Below are positions 18,484 to 27,964 of a DNA stretch of 40,078 nt, in pieces (within the stretch, counting starts at the first letter, position 1; every line of letters starts with the position of its first letter). The notes below the pieces were generated by a model that did no database searches, was not told the origin of the DNA, and worked only from the letters and a program-made list of their open reading frames with translations. The stretch comes from Alphaproteobacteria bacterium (GTDB taxonomy: Bacteria; Pseudomonadota; Alphaproteobacteria; SHVP01). A program made the translations under genes and the position numbers. The stretch is taken from assembly GCA_016869765.1 (NCBI GenBank), contig VGES01000034.1:1-40078 (forward strand), in the 5' to 3' direction.

Positions 18484-19884
18484 TCACTCGCCATCGTGCT
18501 CCCGCCCCGATTGAACCCCGAGGGCCTTGAGCTTGCGATGGAGGGCCGATCGCTCCATGCCGACAAACGACGCCGTTCGCGAGATGTTGCCGCCGAAGCG
18601 GTTGATCTGCGCCAACAGGTACTCGCGCTCGAAACGTTCACGTGCGTCGCGCAACGGCAGGGCCATGACCTCGCCGTTACCGGCTTGGCGCAGGGTCGGC
18701 GATGCCGACACGGCGATGTCGGGCGGCATGATATCGGCCCGAATGCGTGTCCCCGGGCGTCCCGGAGTCATGATGAGGAGCCGCTCAATGACGTTGCGCA
18801 GTTCGCGGACGTTGCCCGGCCATTCCTTGGCCTGGAGCACCGCAAGGGCATCCTCGGCGAACTCACGGGGCGGCAGACCCATCTGGTTTGCCGTTCGATC
18901 CATGAAATAGCGGGCAAGCAACGGAATGTCGTCGCGCCGATCCGCCAACCCCGGAACACGAATCGGAACAACGGCGAGGCGGTGAAACAGGTCCTCGCGG
19001 AACTTGCCGACCGCGATCTCGGCCTGAAGGTCGCGGCTCGTGGCGCTGACGACGCGGACGTCGACCCTCATTTCTCGGGTTCCGCCGACGTGCGCAAACG
19101 TCTGTTCCTGTAGGACGCGAAGGATCCGCGCTTGGGTCTCGAGCGGCATGTCGGCCACTTCATCGATGAACAGCGTTCCTTCGTGAGCCTGCTCGAAGAG
19201 GCCGATCCGCGGTGGGCTGTTGACGCCCTCCGCTCCCGCTTCGGAGCCGAACAGTTCGATCTCGACCCGATCCGGACCCAGCCGCGCGGCATTGAGCACG
19301 ATGAAGGGCCCCTCGGCCCGCCGCGAGCGTCGGTGGAGCAGCCGCGCAGCGACTTCTTTGCCGGATCCTGGGGGCCCGCTGATCAAGACTCGACTCCCCG
19401 TGGGGGCGACGCGTTCAATCGATTGGCGCAATGCGTTGGCCGCGGCGGATTGGCCGACGAACTCGCTGTCCTGGCCGGCCCGAAGCCGAAGCTCCTCGTT
19501 CTCGCGCCGCAACCGGGCGGCCTCGATCGCCCGGCGGGCCGCCAGAAGCAAGCGGTCGGCCGTGAACGGCTTCTCGATGAAGTCGTAGGCGCCCTGCTTG
19601 ATCGCGGTGACGGCTGTCTCGATGTTGCCGTGTCCACTGATCACCAGGACCGGGACCTCTGGAAAGGACGCGTGAACGACATCGAGAAGCTCGAGTCCAT
19701 CGAGTTCGCTGCCCTCGAGCCACACGTCGAGCACGAGGAGGTTGGGAACGCGGTCCTCGACGGCGGCAATCGTCTCGCGACTGTTGGCCGCGGTCCGTAC
19801 GTGATAGCCCTCATCGGCCAACAACCCGGAAACCAAGTCGCGAATATCGGCCTCGTCGTCGACGATGAGTATCTCTTGGCTCAT
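18484..19884 (-). CDS. ntrX: NtrX response regulator (sigma-54 activator-like)
   Basis: The 466-residue regulator has a receiver domain (about 1-120, phospho-acceptor Asp53), an AAA+ domain with Walker A GPPGSGKE (near 170), and a C-terminal Fis-type helix-turn-helix (NISRTASFVGMERSALHRKLK). The GAFTGA loop that contacts sigma-54 is replaced by sequence around GSEAGAEGVNSP, as known for NtrX of alphaproteobacteria, so it may act without sigma-54. It is the partner of the NtrY kinase encoded just upstream (3-bp gap). The NtrY/NtrX system is linked to nitrogen and redox responses. Confidence 0.94.
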   Translation of the reverse strand: MSQEILIVDDEADIRDLVSGLLADEGYHVRTAANSRETIAAVEDRVPNLLVLDVWLEGSELDGLELLDVVHASFPEVPVLVISGHGNIETAVTAIKQGAYDFIEKPFTADRLLLAARRAIEAARLRRENEELRLRAGQDSEFVGQSAAANALRQSIERVAPTGSRVLISGPPGSGKEVAARLLHRRSRRAEGPFIVLNAARLGPDRVEIELFGSEAGAEGVNSPPRIGLFEQAHEGTLFIDEVADMPLETQARILRVLQEQTFAHVGGTREMRVDVRVVSATSRDLQAEIAVGKFREDLFHRLAVVPIRVPGLADRRDDIPLLARYFMDRTANQMGLPPREFAEDALAVLQAKEWPGNVRELRNVIERLLIMTPGRPGTRIRADIMPPDIAVSASPTLRQAGNGEVMALPLRDARERFEREYLLAQINRFGGNISRTASFVGMERSALHRKLKALGVQSGREHDGE

Positions 19885-19887
19885 GAG

Positions 19888-22089
19888 CTACTCCGCGGCG
19901 TGGGGCAAGGGTGGCGAGTCGATTGCTCGCTTGACGCTGCGATCGAACGTCATGCGAACCCGTGCGCCTCCTCCCGGGCGATCCTCGAGGGCCATCCGTC
20001 CACCGTGTTCGTGCACGATGCGTTGGACGATCGCGAGGCCGAGGCCGGTCCCCTTGGCGCGAGTCGTCACATAGGGCTCGGTCAGCTTGCTTCGTTCGGC
20101 GCCGAAGCCAGGTCCGTTGTCGTCGACCAGCAGCTCGACCACATGCTCGTCGCCCTGCACCGTGACTCTCACCTCGGGTTTCGCCGGGCGATCCGTCCAT
20201 TCGCCCAGCGCCTGGGAAGCATTGATGATGAGATTGTCGATCGCTTGGCCGAGCTGGCGTTGGTCGCAAACCATGGGAACCGGGATCGGCGGGACCTCGA
20301 CGGTGATCGCCAGGTTCGGATGTGCAATCTGGCCAGCAACGACGCACTGTCGCGCGATGGCGGCGAGGTCTTCTTCGTGGAACTCCGGCGCCGGCATCCG
20401 GGCGAAATTCGAGAACTCATCGACCATCCGGCGGATGTCTTCGACTTGGCGCACGATCGTATCGGTGCACTGTGTGAACACCTCGGGAGACGAGCGTACT
20501 TCACCGAGGTATTTGCGACGCAGGCGTTCCGCCGACAGCCGGATCGGCGTCAACGGGTTCTTGATCTCGTGCGCAATGCGTCGAGCGATGTCGCTCCACG
20601 CCGCTCGTCGCTGCGCGGCCACGAGATCCGACACGTCGTCGAAGGTCACAACGTAGCCCTGAACCGCCTCGTCCGTTCCCTCCCCCGCGATGCGGACCAA
20701 CAGGCGTTTGATTTGTCCGCCACGCTCGAGGGTGATTTCTTTCTCGACCAGGCGACCCTGGCGACTCATGCATTGACCAAACTGCTCGGCCATCTCCGGC
20801 ACCGCAGCCACGAACCCGCTCCCGGTCATGGCTTCGACCGTTGTCTCCAACAACAGAGCGGCTTTGCGGTTGGGCAGCGTGATCACGCCGTCACGATCGA
20901 GGCCGATCACGCCGGAGGAAACGCCCGACAGTACAGCTTCGGTGAACTGCCGCCGGAGGTCGAGTTGGCGATTGGCTTCGATCAACCGTTCGCGTTGGAC
21001 CTCGAGCTGGTCGGCCATGCGATTGAAGGCCCGGCTCAGGGTTCCGAATTCGTCGGCCACCCGGCCTTCGGTGACGCGCGCGCTGAGGTCGCCGGTCCGC
21101 AGTCGCTCGGTCGCTCGCACCAGCCCCGAGATCGGGTGGACGAGTCGGTCCGCCTGCAACAGGCCCAGCCAGATCGCGACCACCAGCAGCAAAAGGGCGA
21201 TCACGGCGAAAACGAGGCCGAAATTGACCTGAATTCCGAGGAGCCCGCCCTGCCGCGCTTGATATTCGCGTTGCGCGCGATCGAGGCGTTGCAGGTAGGC
21301 GAGCACCGTCGGATCGAGGAATCGTCCGACGAACAGGAACAGGTCGTTGTCTCCGGGAATCTGGACCAGGGCATGCGCCCGATCATCGCCGCTGCGCAGA
21401 AAGACCGTCTCGCCCCGTCGTGCCCGTTCGATCGCTGTCGGGTCCGGCGGGTTCGATTCAAGCGAGAAGGCAAGGCTCGAGTGCGCAAAGACGCGTAGAT
21501 CGCCGGTTACGACAATCGCCTCGGCCAACTGGCGGAAGTCGGCGAGCGCCGTCAGGAACTGGTTGCGGACGATGAAGGGACGCTGGCTGAAAAGCCGGTC
21601 TTCGTTGACCGCAAGAGCGACCGCGACTGCGTCCGCCGCGATGGTCTTGCGCTGTTCGTCAGCGTAGGCGAGGGCCACGCGGCGCGATTCTTCGAGGGCC
21701 GTCGTTACCGGGTCGGAGAACCAGGCTTGGACCCCCTGGACGATGAACAGGACCGCGAATGCGGCCAGGACGATCGTCGGGGCCATGGCCATCATCGCCA
21801 AAAGCCCGGCCAGCCGGAGATGGAGCCGTGACCCGGCCGCGCCGCGGCGGTGCTGACGCCACAGCGCTATGATCCGTCTGAGGACAAAGACGCTCAGAAC
21901 CAACAGGAGCGCCACGTCCGCCAAGACCAGGACTCGCGCCGACCAGCCCCCTGGGTCGAACGGCCAATCGCGATTAAGTGCGAGGAAGGTCGCGACGCCC
22001 AGGAACGGGGTCAACGCGACCAAGCTGTAGCCCAACCAGCGTCGGCTCAGCCTGAGATCAATCGCAGTGGTTTGGCTGAGTTCGGTCAA
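19888..22089 (-). CDS. ntrY: Sensor histidine kinase NtrY
   Basis: The 733-residue membrane kinase has three hydrophobic segments in its first 120 residues or so, a periplasmic region, another membrane segment near 290-310, then HAMP, PAS, HisKA and HATPase_c domains. The phospho-acceptor is His507 in HEIKNPLTP, and the ATP-lid glycines are in GTGLGLAIV. The start is TTG at 22089: an in-frame TAG only 12 nt upstream rules out a longer product, and no ATG precedes the first membrane segment. An 81-bp gap separates it from ntrC, so a separate promoter is possible. Confidence 0.94.
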   Translation of the reverse strand: MTELSQTTAIDLRLSRRWLGYSLVALTPFLGVATFLALNRDWPFDPGGWSARVLVLADVALLLVLSVFVLRRIIALWRQHRRGAAGSRLHLRLAGLLAMMAMAPTIVLAAFAVLFIVQGVQAWFSDPVTTALEESRRVALAYADEQRKTIAADAVAVALAVNEDRLFSQRPFIVRNQFLTALADFRQLAEAIVVTGDLRVFAHSSLAFSLESNPPDPTAIERARRGETVFLRSGDDRAHALVQIPGDNDLFLFVGRFLDPTVLAYLQRLDRAQREYQARQGGLLGIQVNFGLVFAVIALLLLVVAIWLGLLQADRLVHPISGLVRATERLRTGDLSARVTEGRVADEFGTLSRAFNRMADQLEVQRERLIEANRQLDLRRQFTEAVLSGVSSGVIGLDRDGVITLPNRKAALLLETTVEAMTGSGFVAAVPEMAEQFGQCMSRQGRLVEKEITLERGGQIKRLLVRIAGEGTDEAVQGYVVTFDDVSDLVAAQRRAAWSDIARRIAHEIKNPLTPIRLSAERLRRKYLGEVRSSPEVFTQCTDTIVRQVEDIRRMVDEFSNFARMPAPEFHEEDLAAIARQCVVAGQIAHPNLAITVEVPPIPVPMVCDQRQLGQAIDNLIINASQALGEWTDRPAKPEVRVTVQGDEHVVELLVDDNGPGFGAERSKLTEPYVTTRAKGTGLGLAIVQRIVHEHGGRMALEDRPGGGARVRMTFDRSVKRAIDSPPLPHAAE

Positions 22090-22170
22090 CGGCTCGCGCT
22101 AGGTGTTGCAGAAACATCGCCACGCGGTTGCACCGCCACACTCGGCGGCGTCACCTGTGGTATTATTGCA

Positions 22171-23604
22171 TCACTCGTCGCCGCGAACCACGGGAATTTG
22201 CAACTCACGCAATTTCTTGCGGAGCGTGTTTCGATTGAGCCCGAGCAGCTCTGCCGCACGCAGTTGATTTCCATGTGTCGCCTTGAGCGCCAGCGCGAGC
22301 AGCGGGCGCTCGATCTCCCGCAACACCCGTTCGTGCAGTCCGGCCGGTGGCAGTTGCGCGCCGTGGGCGGCGAAGTAACGGGCGAGCTGCGTCTCGACCG
22401 CCTCCGACAGGTTTGCCGAGGCCTCTGGCGTTGCGCCTGCGCCCTGGGGATCGGTGGCCGACAATGCTCGAGCGACCGTCTCGCCGTCGATCGGATCCGC
22501 CGGACTGAGGACGACGATCCGCTTGATGACATTCTCGAGTTCGCGGACGTTCCCCGGCCAACGATGAGCCGCCAGTTGCTCGAGGGCGTCGGTGGTCAAG
22601 CGACGTGGCATGCCCTCGGAAGGCGCAGATTGTCGAAGAAAATGGCGAACGAGGTCGGGCAGATCCGACAAGCGCTCGCGAAGCGGCGGAACGCGGAGGG
22701 GTACGACGTTGAGGCGGTAGAACAGATCGTCGCGAAACAGCCCCTGCTCGACCAACGAGCGGAGCGGCCGGTGGGTTGCCGCGATTACGCGAATGTCGAC
22801 GCGAATCGGAGAACGTCCGCCGACCGTCGTGAACTCGCCCTCCTGGAGCACGCGCAGCAGCCGCGTCTGGGCTTCGAACGGCATGTCACCAATCTCGTCC
22901 AGAAACAACGTTCCCCCGTGGGCCTGCTCGAAGCGGCCGACTTGCCGATTGGCGGCGCCCGTGAAGGCACCCTTCTCGTGTCCGAACAGTTCGCTTTCGA
23001 TCAACTCGCGGGGAATGGCCGCCATGTTGAGGGCGACGAACGGGCCGTGTCGCCGCTTGCCGAAGTCGTGCAGGACGCGCGCCACCAGTTCTTTGCCGGT
23101 TCCCGACTCGCCCGTGATCAACACCGTCAGGTCGGTCGCAGTCAGTCGTGCAATGGCCCGATAGATGTCTTGCATGGCGGCGGAACGGCCGACGATCGGT
23201 AGCCCCTCTGCGCCAGACGACGGGGCATCCGCCGGCGGCGAACTCGCCGAAAGTGCCTTGCTAACAACAGATATCAACCGATTGATATCAAATGGTTTTG
23301 CAATGTACTCGTAGGCACCTCGCTCGGTCGCCCGCAATGCGGTCATGATCGTACTCTGGGCGCTCATGACGATGACCGGCAGGTCGGGGCGGAGCTTTCG
23401 GATGCGTGGCACGAGATCGAGCCCATCTTCATCGGGCATGACGACGTCGGTGATGACGAGTTGGCCGTCGCCGGCTTCGATCCATTGCCAGAGCGCCGCG
23501 GCGGTGGACGCGGTCCGAACCTCATAACCGGCTCGCCCGAGCGCCTGGGCGAGCACCTTGCGGATCGCGGTATCGTCGTCGGCGATCAGAATGGTGGCAT
23601 TCAT
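22171..23604 (-). CDS. ntrC: Nitrogen regulator NtrC (sigma-54 activator)
   Basis: The 477-residue regulator activates nitrogen-assimilation genes. The receiver domain (1-120) has phospho-acceptor Asp53 and KPFD (103-106). The AAA+ domain has Walker A GESGTGKE (165-172) and an intact GAFTGA (212-217) for sigma-54 contact. The C-terminal Fis-type helix-turn-helix includes [20 protein letters not shown]. The ATG at 23604 overlaps the ntrB stop by 4 bp, so kinase and regulator are coupled; the longer frame to 23673 lies inside ntrB. Confidence 0.96.
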   Translation of the reverse strand: MNATILIADDDTAIRKVLAQALGRAGYEVRTASTAAALWQWIEAGDGQLVITDVVMPDEDGLDLVPRIRKLRPDLPVIVMSAQSTIMTALRATERGAYEYIAKPFDINRLISVVSKALSASSPPADAPSSGAEGLPIVGRSAAMQDIYRAIARLTATDLTVLITGESGTGKELVARVLHDFGKRRHGPFVALNMAAIPRELIESELFGHEKGAFTGAANRQVGRFEQAHGGTLFLDEIGDMPFEAQTRLLRVLQEGEFTTVGGRSPIRVDIRVIAATHRPLRSLVEQGLFRDDLFYRLNVVPLRVPPLRERLSDLPDLVRHFLRQSAPSEGMPRRLTTDALEQLAAHRWPGNVRELENVIKRIVVLSPADPIDGETVARALSATDPQGAGATPEASANLSEAVETQLARYFAAHGAQLPPAGLHERVLREIERPLLALALKATHGNQLRAAELLGLNRNTLRKKLRELQIPVVRGDE

Positions 23605-24695
23605 GGCGCGCGTCCGTCCGACGCGAGCGGCAGGCGTACGCGGAACACCGTGCGGTGTGGTGCGGAGTGCCATTCGATGGCGCCGCCGTGATCGTCGACG
23701 ATCTTGGCGACTAGAGACAGACCGAGCCCGGTTCCACCGCGCTTGGTCGTGACGAATGGGTCGAAGAGGTGCGGCCGAATCTCCTCGGCGACCCCGCGTC
23801 CGTTGTCCTGAATGGTAACTTCGAGGGGCAGGTGCACGCGGTCATCGGAGCCCGGGCGTGACAGGCGCAACCCATGCCGGTAGGACGTCGCGAGCGTAAT
23901 TTCGCCGCCGTGGGGCTCGACCGCCTCGGCTGCGTTCTTCACCAGATTGAGAAAGACCTGGATCAGCTGATCGCGGTGGCCCCAGACCTCTGGCAGAGAT
24001 GGATCGTAGGACTCACGGAACGCAACGTGACTGGCGAACCCTGCTTGGGCGATTCGGCGCACGTGATCGATGACTTGGTGGATGTTGACGGGCCCGCGCG
24101 GCACCGGTCGACGATCCGAGAACATCTCCATGCGGTCGACCAGCGCACAGATGCGATCGGTTTCATCGCAGATCAATTGGGTGAGTTCACGGTCATCGGT
24201 GGCAAGGTTCTGTTCGAGAAGCTGCGCTGCCCCGCGGATCCCCGACAGTGGGTTCTTGACCTCGTGGGCGAGTACGGCCGCCATGCTGGTCACCGAACGC
24301 GCTGCATCGCGGTGCGCCAACTGGTGATCCATGCGCTGGGCGATCGCCTGGTGATGCAGCATGAACGTCACGCACCCCGGGACCTCGGGCATCGGCGAGA
24401 CCTGGATGTCGACGACGCTCGAGCCCGTGCGATGGGAATCGACCCGCGCGCCATGCTCATAGACGGCCAGGCCGGTACGATGAACCTGGTTCACCAGCCC
24501 GAGCAGCGGACTGTCGGGCGGGAACAGGTGATCGAGGAACGAGGACTGCAACACGGTGGCGCTCGACCCAAAGAACTGCTCGGCGGCCGGATTGGCGTAA
24601 CGCACGCGACGCGCCTCGTCGACGACCACCACCGGTGTCGGCAGTGCCCCGAGGATCGTCGCAGGTTCCAGCGCGATCGGCGAAGTCGCCGTCAT
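23601..24695 (-). CDS. ntrB: Nitrogen sensor histidine kinase NtrB
   Basis: The 364-residue soluble kinase/phosphatase controls NtrC under PII control. It has a PAS domain (about 15-115), HisKA with His144 in [12 protein letters not shown], and HATPase_c with DNGRGV and GTGLGLSLV. The start is ATG at 24695, whose ATG overlaps the dusB TAA (TAATG). The longer open frame upstream is antisense-like sequence within dusB. It has no membrane segments, as expected. Confidence 0.95.
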   Translation of the reverse strand: MTATSPIALEPATILGALPTPVVVVDEARRVRYANPAAEQFFGSSATVLQSSFLDHLFPPDSPLLGLVNQVHRTGLAVYEHGARVDSHRTGSSVVDIQVSPMPEVPGCVTFMLHHQAIAQRMDHQLAHRDAARSVTSMAAVLAHEVKNPLSGIRGAAQLLEQNLATDDRELTQLICDETDRICALVDRMEMFSDRRPVPRGPVNIHQVIDHVRRIAQAGFASHVAFRESYDPSLPEVWGHRDQLIQVFLNLVKNAAEAVEPHGGEITLATSYRHGLRLSRPGSDDRVHLPLEVTIQDNGRGVAEEIRPHLFDPFVTTKRGGTGLGLSLVAKIVDDHGGAIEWHSAPHRTVFRVRLPLASDGRAP

Positions 24696-25678
24696 TACGC
24701 CGCCTCGGCGAACGACGGTCGGTCGAAGAACTGCCGCAGCGCCCGCCGGACATCGCCGGGGTCGTCGCAGCGAACGAGATCGCGTCCGAGGATGGTTCCG
24801 CCCGCGACGTCGGCCAAGTACCAGACGAGATGCTTGCGCGCGATCCGTAGGCCCTGGCGCGGACCCTCTTCGGCCAACATCGCGTCGTAATGCTCCTCGA
24901 TGATCGCCGCACGATCCTGCGCTCGCGGATCCGCCGACGGCGTCTCGCCGCGGAGCGATTGGGCGACCTGGCGCAGGAACCACGGGCGCCCGCGGGCGCC
25001 CCGGCCGATCATGACGCCATCGGCGCCAGAGGCACGCAGGGCTTGGTGTGCGTCGTCGCGGGTCAGGATGTCGCCGTTGACGATCACCGGGAGGCGTACC
25101 GCGTTCTTGACCTCGCACACGAACGCCCAATCCGCCCTGCCATCGTAGAACTGATTTCGAGTCCGGCCGTGGACCGTCACCATTTGCGCCCCGCTGGCCT
25201 CCGCCATGCGGGCGAACTGGGGCGCATTGCGCGTGCGATCGTCCCACCCGGTGCGCATCTTGACGGTGACGGGCACGTTGACCGCCTTCACGGTCGCTTC
25301 GATCAGGCGCCGCGCGAGGTCGGGCTCGCGCATCAGCGCCGAGCCGCATTGTCCGGCCACCACTTTGCGTGCCGGACAACCGAAGTTTATGTCGATGATC
25401 TGGGCGCCGAGGTCGACCGCCAGTCGTGCGGCGTCGGCCAACACCTCGGGTTCACGCCCGGCCAACTGCACCGCGAGCAACTCGTCGCGGTCGGCCGCGG
25501 CTTGGCGCAAGCTGCGCGTGCCGGCATGGATCAGTTCGCGGCTGGCGATCATCTCCGAGAACGCCACGACCCCGCCATGGCGCCGGGCCATGCGGCGAAA
25601 CGGGCGGTCGCTGATGCCCGACATCGGCGCCAGGAATACGGGGTCGGCAATGGTCAGCGGGCCGAGGTTGATGGCCAT
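24695..25678 (-). CDS. dusB: tRNA-dihydrouridine synthase (NifR3/DusB type)
   Basis: The 327-residue FMN enzyme reduces uridines in the tRNA D-loop. Family signatures include FLAPMSGISDRPFR near the N-terminus, the catalytic Cys101 in NFGCPARKV, KMRTGWDD and the FMN-phosphate site (NGDI, GRGARGRPW). The start is ATG 25678, matching MAINLGPL of homologues; a second in-frame ATG 14 codons upstream (25720) is possible. It heads the ntr operon, the classical nifR3-ntrBC arrangement. Confidence 0.95.
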   Translation of the reverse strand: MAINLGPLTIADPVFLAPMSGISDRPFRRMARRHGGVVAFSEMIASRELIHAGTRSLRQAAADRDELLAVQLAGREPEVLADAARLAVDLGAQIIDINFGCPARKVVAGQCGSALMREPDLARRLIEATVKAVNVPVTVKMRTGWDDRTRNAPQFARMAEASGAQMVTVHGRTRNQFYDGRADWAFVCEVKNAVRLPVIVNGDILTRDDAHQALRASGADGVMIGRGARGRPWFLRQVAQSLRGETPSADPRAQDRAAIIEEHYDAMLAEEGPRQGLRIARKHLVWYLADVAGGTILGRDLVRCDDPGDVRRALRQFFDRPSFAEAA

Positions 25679-25810
25679 AATCTGGGCAGTCTTTGACGAT
25701 GCTGAAATTATGGGCAAGTTAGGCTTCGGCAGTGGCCGGCGCAAGCTCGGCAACCGATGACGCAGATTTAGTGGGAGCGCTCGCCTCGACATGCGATACC
25801 AGCCGGTCAA
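25679..25810. promoter_or_regulatory. Divergent intergenic region dusB/ispDF
   Basis: This 132-bp gap separates two divergently transcribed operons, so it should hold promoters in both directions, including that of the dusB-ntrBC unit. Apart from a short AT-richer patch near 25704-25720 I see no clear -35/-10 pair or NtrC site. Confidence 0.4.
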
Positions 25811-26968
25811 ATGGCCACCATCGCTTTGATTCTCGCGGCCGGCAGCGGGGTCCGCCTCGGCAGTCCGCTCGCCAAGCAGTACCTTCGTCTCGGCGGCATC
25901 CCCCTGCTCCGTCACTCGGTCGAGCGATTCTTGGCTCACCCCGCGATCGAGTCCGTCAGGGTCGTGATCCGCGGCGACGACCGCTCGGACTACGACGCGG
26001 CAACGACCGGCCTCACCCTGTTGTCGCCGGTGACCGGTGGTACGACGCGCCAGGAGTCCGCACGGCTCGGCCTGGAGAGTCTGGCGGGCGAAGCGCCGAC
26101 ATGCGTGCTCATTCACGATGCTGCCCGCCCGTTTCCCGGGGCGGCTCTGGTCGACCGGCTGCTCGCCGCGCTCGTGCATGTTCCTGGCGCGATCGCCGGC
26201 GTCCCGCTGCGCGATACCTTGAAGCGGGAATGTGACGGGATGGTCGCGGCCACAGTCCCGCGCGAAGGCCTGTGGCGGGCGCAGACGCCTCAAGCGTTTC
26301 GCTACGCGGCAATCCTCGCCGCCCATCGCCAAGCCGCGGGCCGAGACGACCTGACCGATGACGCCGCAGTGCTCGAGGCGGCGGGGGGCGCCGTGCAGTT
26401 GGTGGCGGCCGACGACGCCAACCTCAAGGTCACGGATGCCGGCGACCTGGCACTGGCCGAGCGTTGGTGGCGCGGCGGCGGCGAGATGCGCGTCGGATCG
26501 GGTTTCGACGTTCACCGTCTTGGTCCGGGAACAGGACTTCACCTCTGCGGCGTATGGCTGCCCGGCGATCGCACGTTGATCGGGCATTCGGACGCCGACG
26601 TTGCACTCCACGCCCTGACCGATGCGATGTTGGGCGCCATCGGGGCCGGCGATATCGGGGTTCATTTTCCCCCAAGCGATCCCCGCTGGCGCGGCGCTCC
26701 GTCGCGCCTGTTTGTCGCCCACGCGGCCGCGCTTCTCCGCACGCAGCGGGCCGAACTCGTGAACCTCGATCTCACGATCATCTGCGAGCGCCCGAAGGTT
26801 GCCCCCCACCGCGCGGCGATGGTGGCCGCGCTGGCCGACCTGCTGGCGATCCCCCGGGGACGCATCAGTGTCAAAGCGACCACGACCGAGGGGTTGGGTT
26901 TTGCCGGGCGTGGCGAGGGCATCGCGGCGCAGGCCGTCGTTTCGGTCAGGCTCGGCGACGCGCCGTGA
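25811..26968 (+). CDS. ispDF: Bifunctional IspD/IspF isoprenoid enzyme
   Basis: The 385-residue fusion carries out two non-consecutive steps of the MEP pathway: MEP cytidylyltransferase and MEcPP synthase. The IspD half (1-224) shows LAAGSGVRLG with a downstream Lys, and DAARPF. The IspF half begins about residue 226 (MRVGSGFDVHRLG) with metal ligands Asp233 and His235, and GHSDADVALHALTDA. The fusion is typical of alphaproteobacteria. IspE is not in the window. The stop overlaps pgpA (GTGA). Confidence 0.96.
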   Translation: MATIALILAAGSGVRLGSPLAKQYLRLGGIPLLRHSVERFLAHPAIESVRVVIRGDDRSDYDAATTGLTLLSPVTGGTTRQESARLGLESLAGEAPTCVLIHDAARPFPGAALVDRLLAALVHVPGAIAGVPLRDTLKRECDGMVAATVPREGLWRAQTPQAFRYAAILAAHRQAAGRDDLTDDAAVLEAAGGAVQLVAADDANLKVTDAGDLALAERWWRGGGEMRVGSGFDVHRLGPGTGLHLCGVWLPGDRTLIGHSDADVALHALTDAMLGAIGAGDIGVHFPPSDPRWRGAPSRLFVAHAAALLRTQRAELVNLDLTIICERPKVAPHRAAMVAALADLLAIPRGRISVKATTTEGLGFAGRGEGIAAQAVVSVRLGDAP

Positions 26969-27471
26969 CGAGCCCGTCGCGCCTGCCCCCGGGGCTTTCG
27001 TTTGGCCATCCTGTCGCCGTGATCGCCACGGTCGGCGGTGTCGGTCTGCTACCTCGGGCTCCTGGCACGTGGGGATCCCTCGTTGCACTCCCGCCCGCCT
27101 GGCTGATCGTCGCACAATGGGGTTGGTTGGGTTTGCTCCTCGGGGTCGTTCTCGTCACGCTGATCGGGGTGTGGGTGGCCGACCGATTCACCCAGCGCGC
27201 CGGCGTCGCCGACCCGGGGATCGTCGTGATCGACGAGGTCGCCGGTCAGTGGTTCGCCCTCGCCGCCCTGCCGCTCGACCCCTTCTGGTACGCGGCCGGG
27301 TTCGTCGCGTTTCGTTTCTTCGACATCGTCAAGCCGTGGCCAGTGAGTTGGGCCGACCGCAGCTTGCGGGGTGGCCTGGGCGTCATGGTCGACGACCTGC
27401 TGGCCGGTCTCTACGCTGTGCTCGTGCTGCTGATCGCCCTCTGGCTCACGGATAGCGTCGTTGTTTTCTGA
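26965..27471 (+). CDS. pgpA: Phosphatidylglycerophosphatase A
   Basis: The 168-residue membrane enzyme dephosphorylates phosphatidylglycerol phosphate. Recognisable are the PGTWGS motif near 35-40, the acidic DPGIVVIDEVAGQW (near 87-100) and FRFFDIVKPWP, with about four hydrophobic segments. The start is GTG at 26965 overlapping ispDF; a longer frame lies inside ispDF and is not protein-like. The stop overlaps the cinA start by 11 bp. Confidence 0.93.
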   Translation: MTSPSRLPPGLSFGHPVAVIATVGGVGLLPRAPGTWGSLVALPPAWLIVAQWGWLGLLLGVVLVTLIGVWVADRFTQRAGVADPGIVVIDEVAGQWFALAALPLDPFWYAAGFVAFRFFDIVKPWPVSWADRSLRGGLGVMVDDLLAGLYAVLVLLIALWLTDSVVVF

Positions 27472-27964
27472 AGCCCATCTGACCTTGGCGCGCCGAGTCC
27501 TCGAGGGCTGTCGTGCCCGCGGCGTGATGCTGGCCACAGCCGAATCCTGCACCGGCGGTCTTATCGCGGCGTGTCTGACGGAGATCGCGGGGTCGTCCGA
27601 TGTGGTGGATCGCGGGTTGGTCACGTACTCGAACGACGCCAAGGAAACGCTCCTCGGGGTTCCAGCGTCTGCCTTGCGCGAGCACGGCGCCGTCAGCGAG
27701 CCGGTGGCGCGCGCCATGGCCGAGGGAGCGTGCGCTCGCTCGCGGGCCGCCCTCGCCGTGTCCTGCACGGGGATCGCCGGACCCGGCGGCGGCTCGCGCG
27801 AAAAGCCGGTCGGGCTCGTTCATCTCGCGTGCGCCATGGCCGGTCGGGACACGCTCCACCTGCGCCAGACCTATGGCAACATGGGTCGCAACGCTATTCG
27901 CCTCGCAACTTTGGAGGACGCCCTGCGTCTCGTCCTCCGCCAACTCGGAGAACCACTCCCGTGA
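27461..27964 (+). CDS. CinA C-terminal-type nicotinamide-nucleotide amidohydrolase (PncC)
   Basis: The 167-residue protein matches the amidase domain of CinA without the N-terminal CinA domain. It deamidates nicotinamide mononucleotide in pyridine nucleotide salvage. Visible are TAESCTGG (near 25-32), VTYSN and SCTGIAGPGGGS. The start is TTG at 27461, inside the end of pgpA; an ATG that would keep the TAESCTGG region intact is not available. pgpA-cinA adjacency is common in alphaproteobacteria. The stop overlaps the next start (GTGA). Confidence 0.9.
   Translation: MFSEAHLTLARRVLEGCRARGVMLATAESCTGGLIAACLTEIAGSSDVVDRGLVTYSNDAKETLLGVPASALREHGAVSEPVARAMAEGACARSRAALAVSCTGIAGPGGGSREKPVGLVHLACAMAGRDTLHLRQTYGNMGRNAIRLATLEDALRLVLRQLGEPLP

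Noticed and set aside
19132-21498. A 788-codon open frame antisense to ntrX and ntrY
   Set aside because: It mirrors the real genes' codon structure, as expected in GC-rich DNA. The translation is Arg/Asp/His-rich without domains, while the opposite strand has complete NtrY/NtrX domains.
23255-23315. Low-GC patch in ntrC as a foreign insertion
   Set aside because: It encodes the conserved receiver end ([13 protein letters not shown]) in frame, so it is part of the gene; only the inverted repeat is kept as a weak observation.
25679-27115. Long N-terminal extension of the dusB frame
   Set aside because: It is antisense to ispDF and the start of pgpA. Homologous DusB proteins begin near MAINLGPL at 25678.
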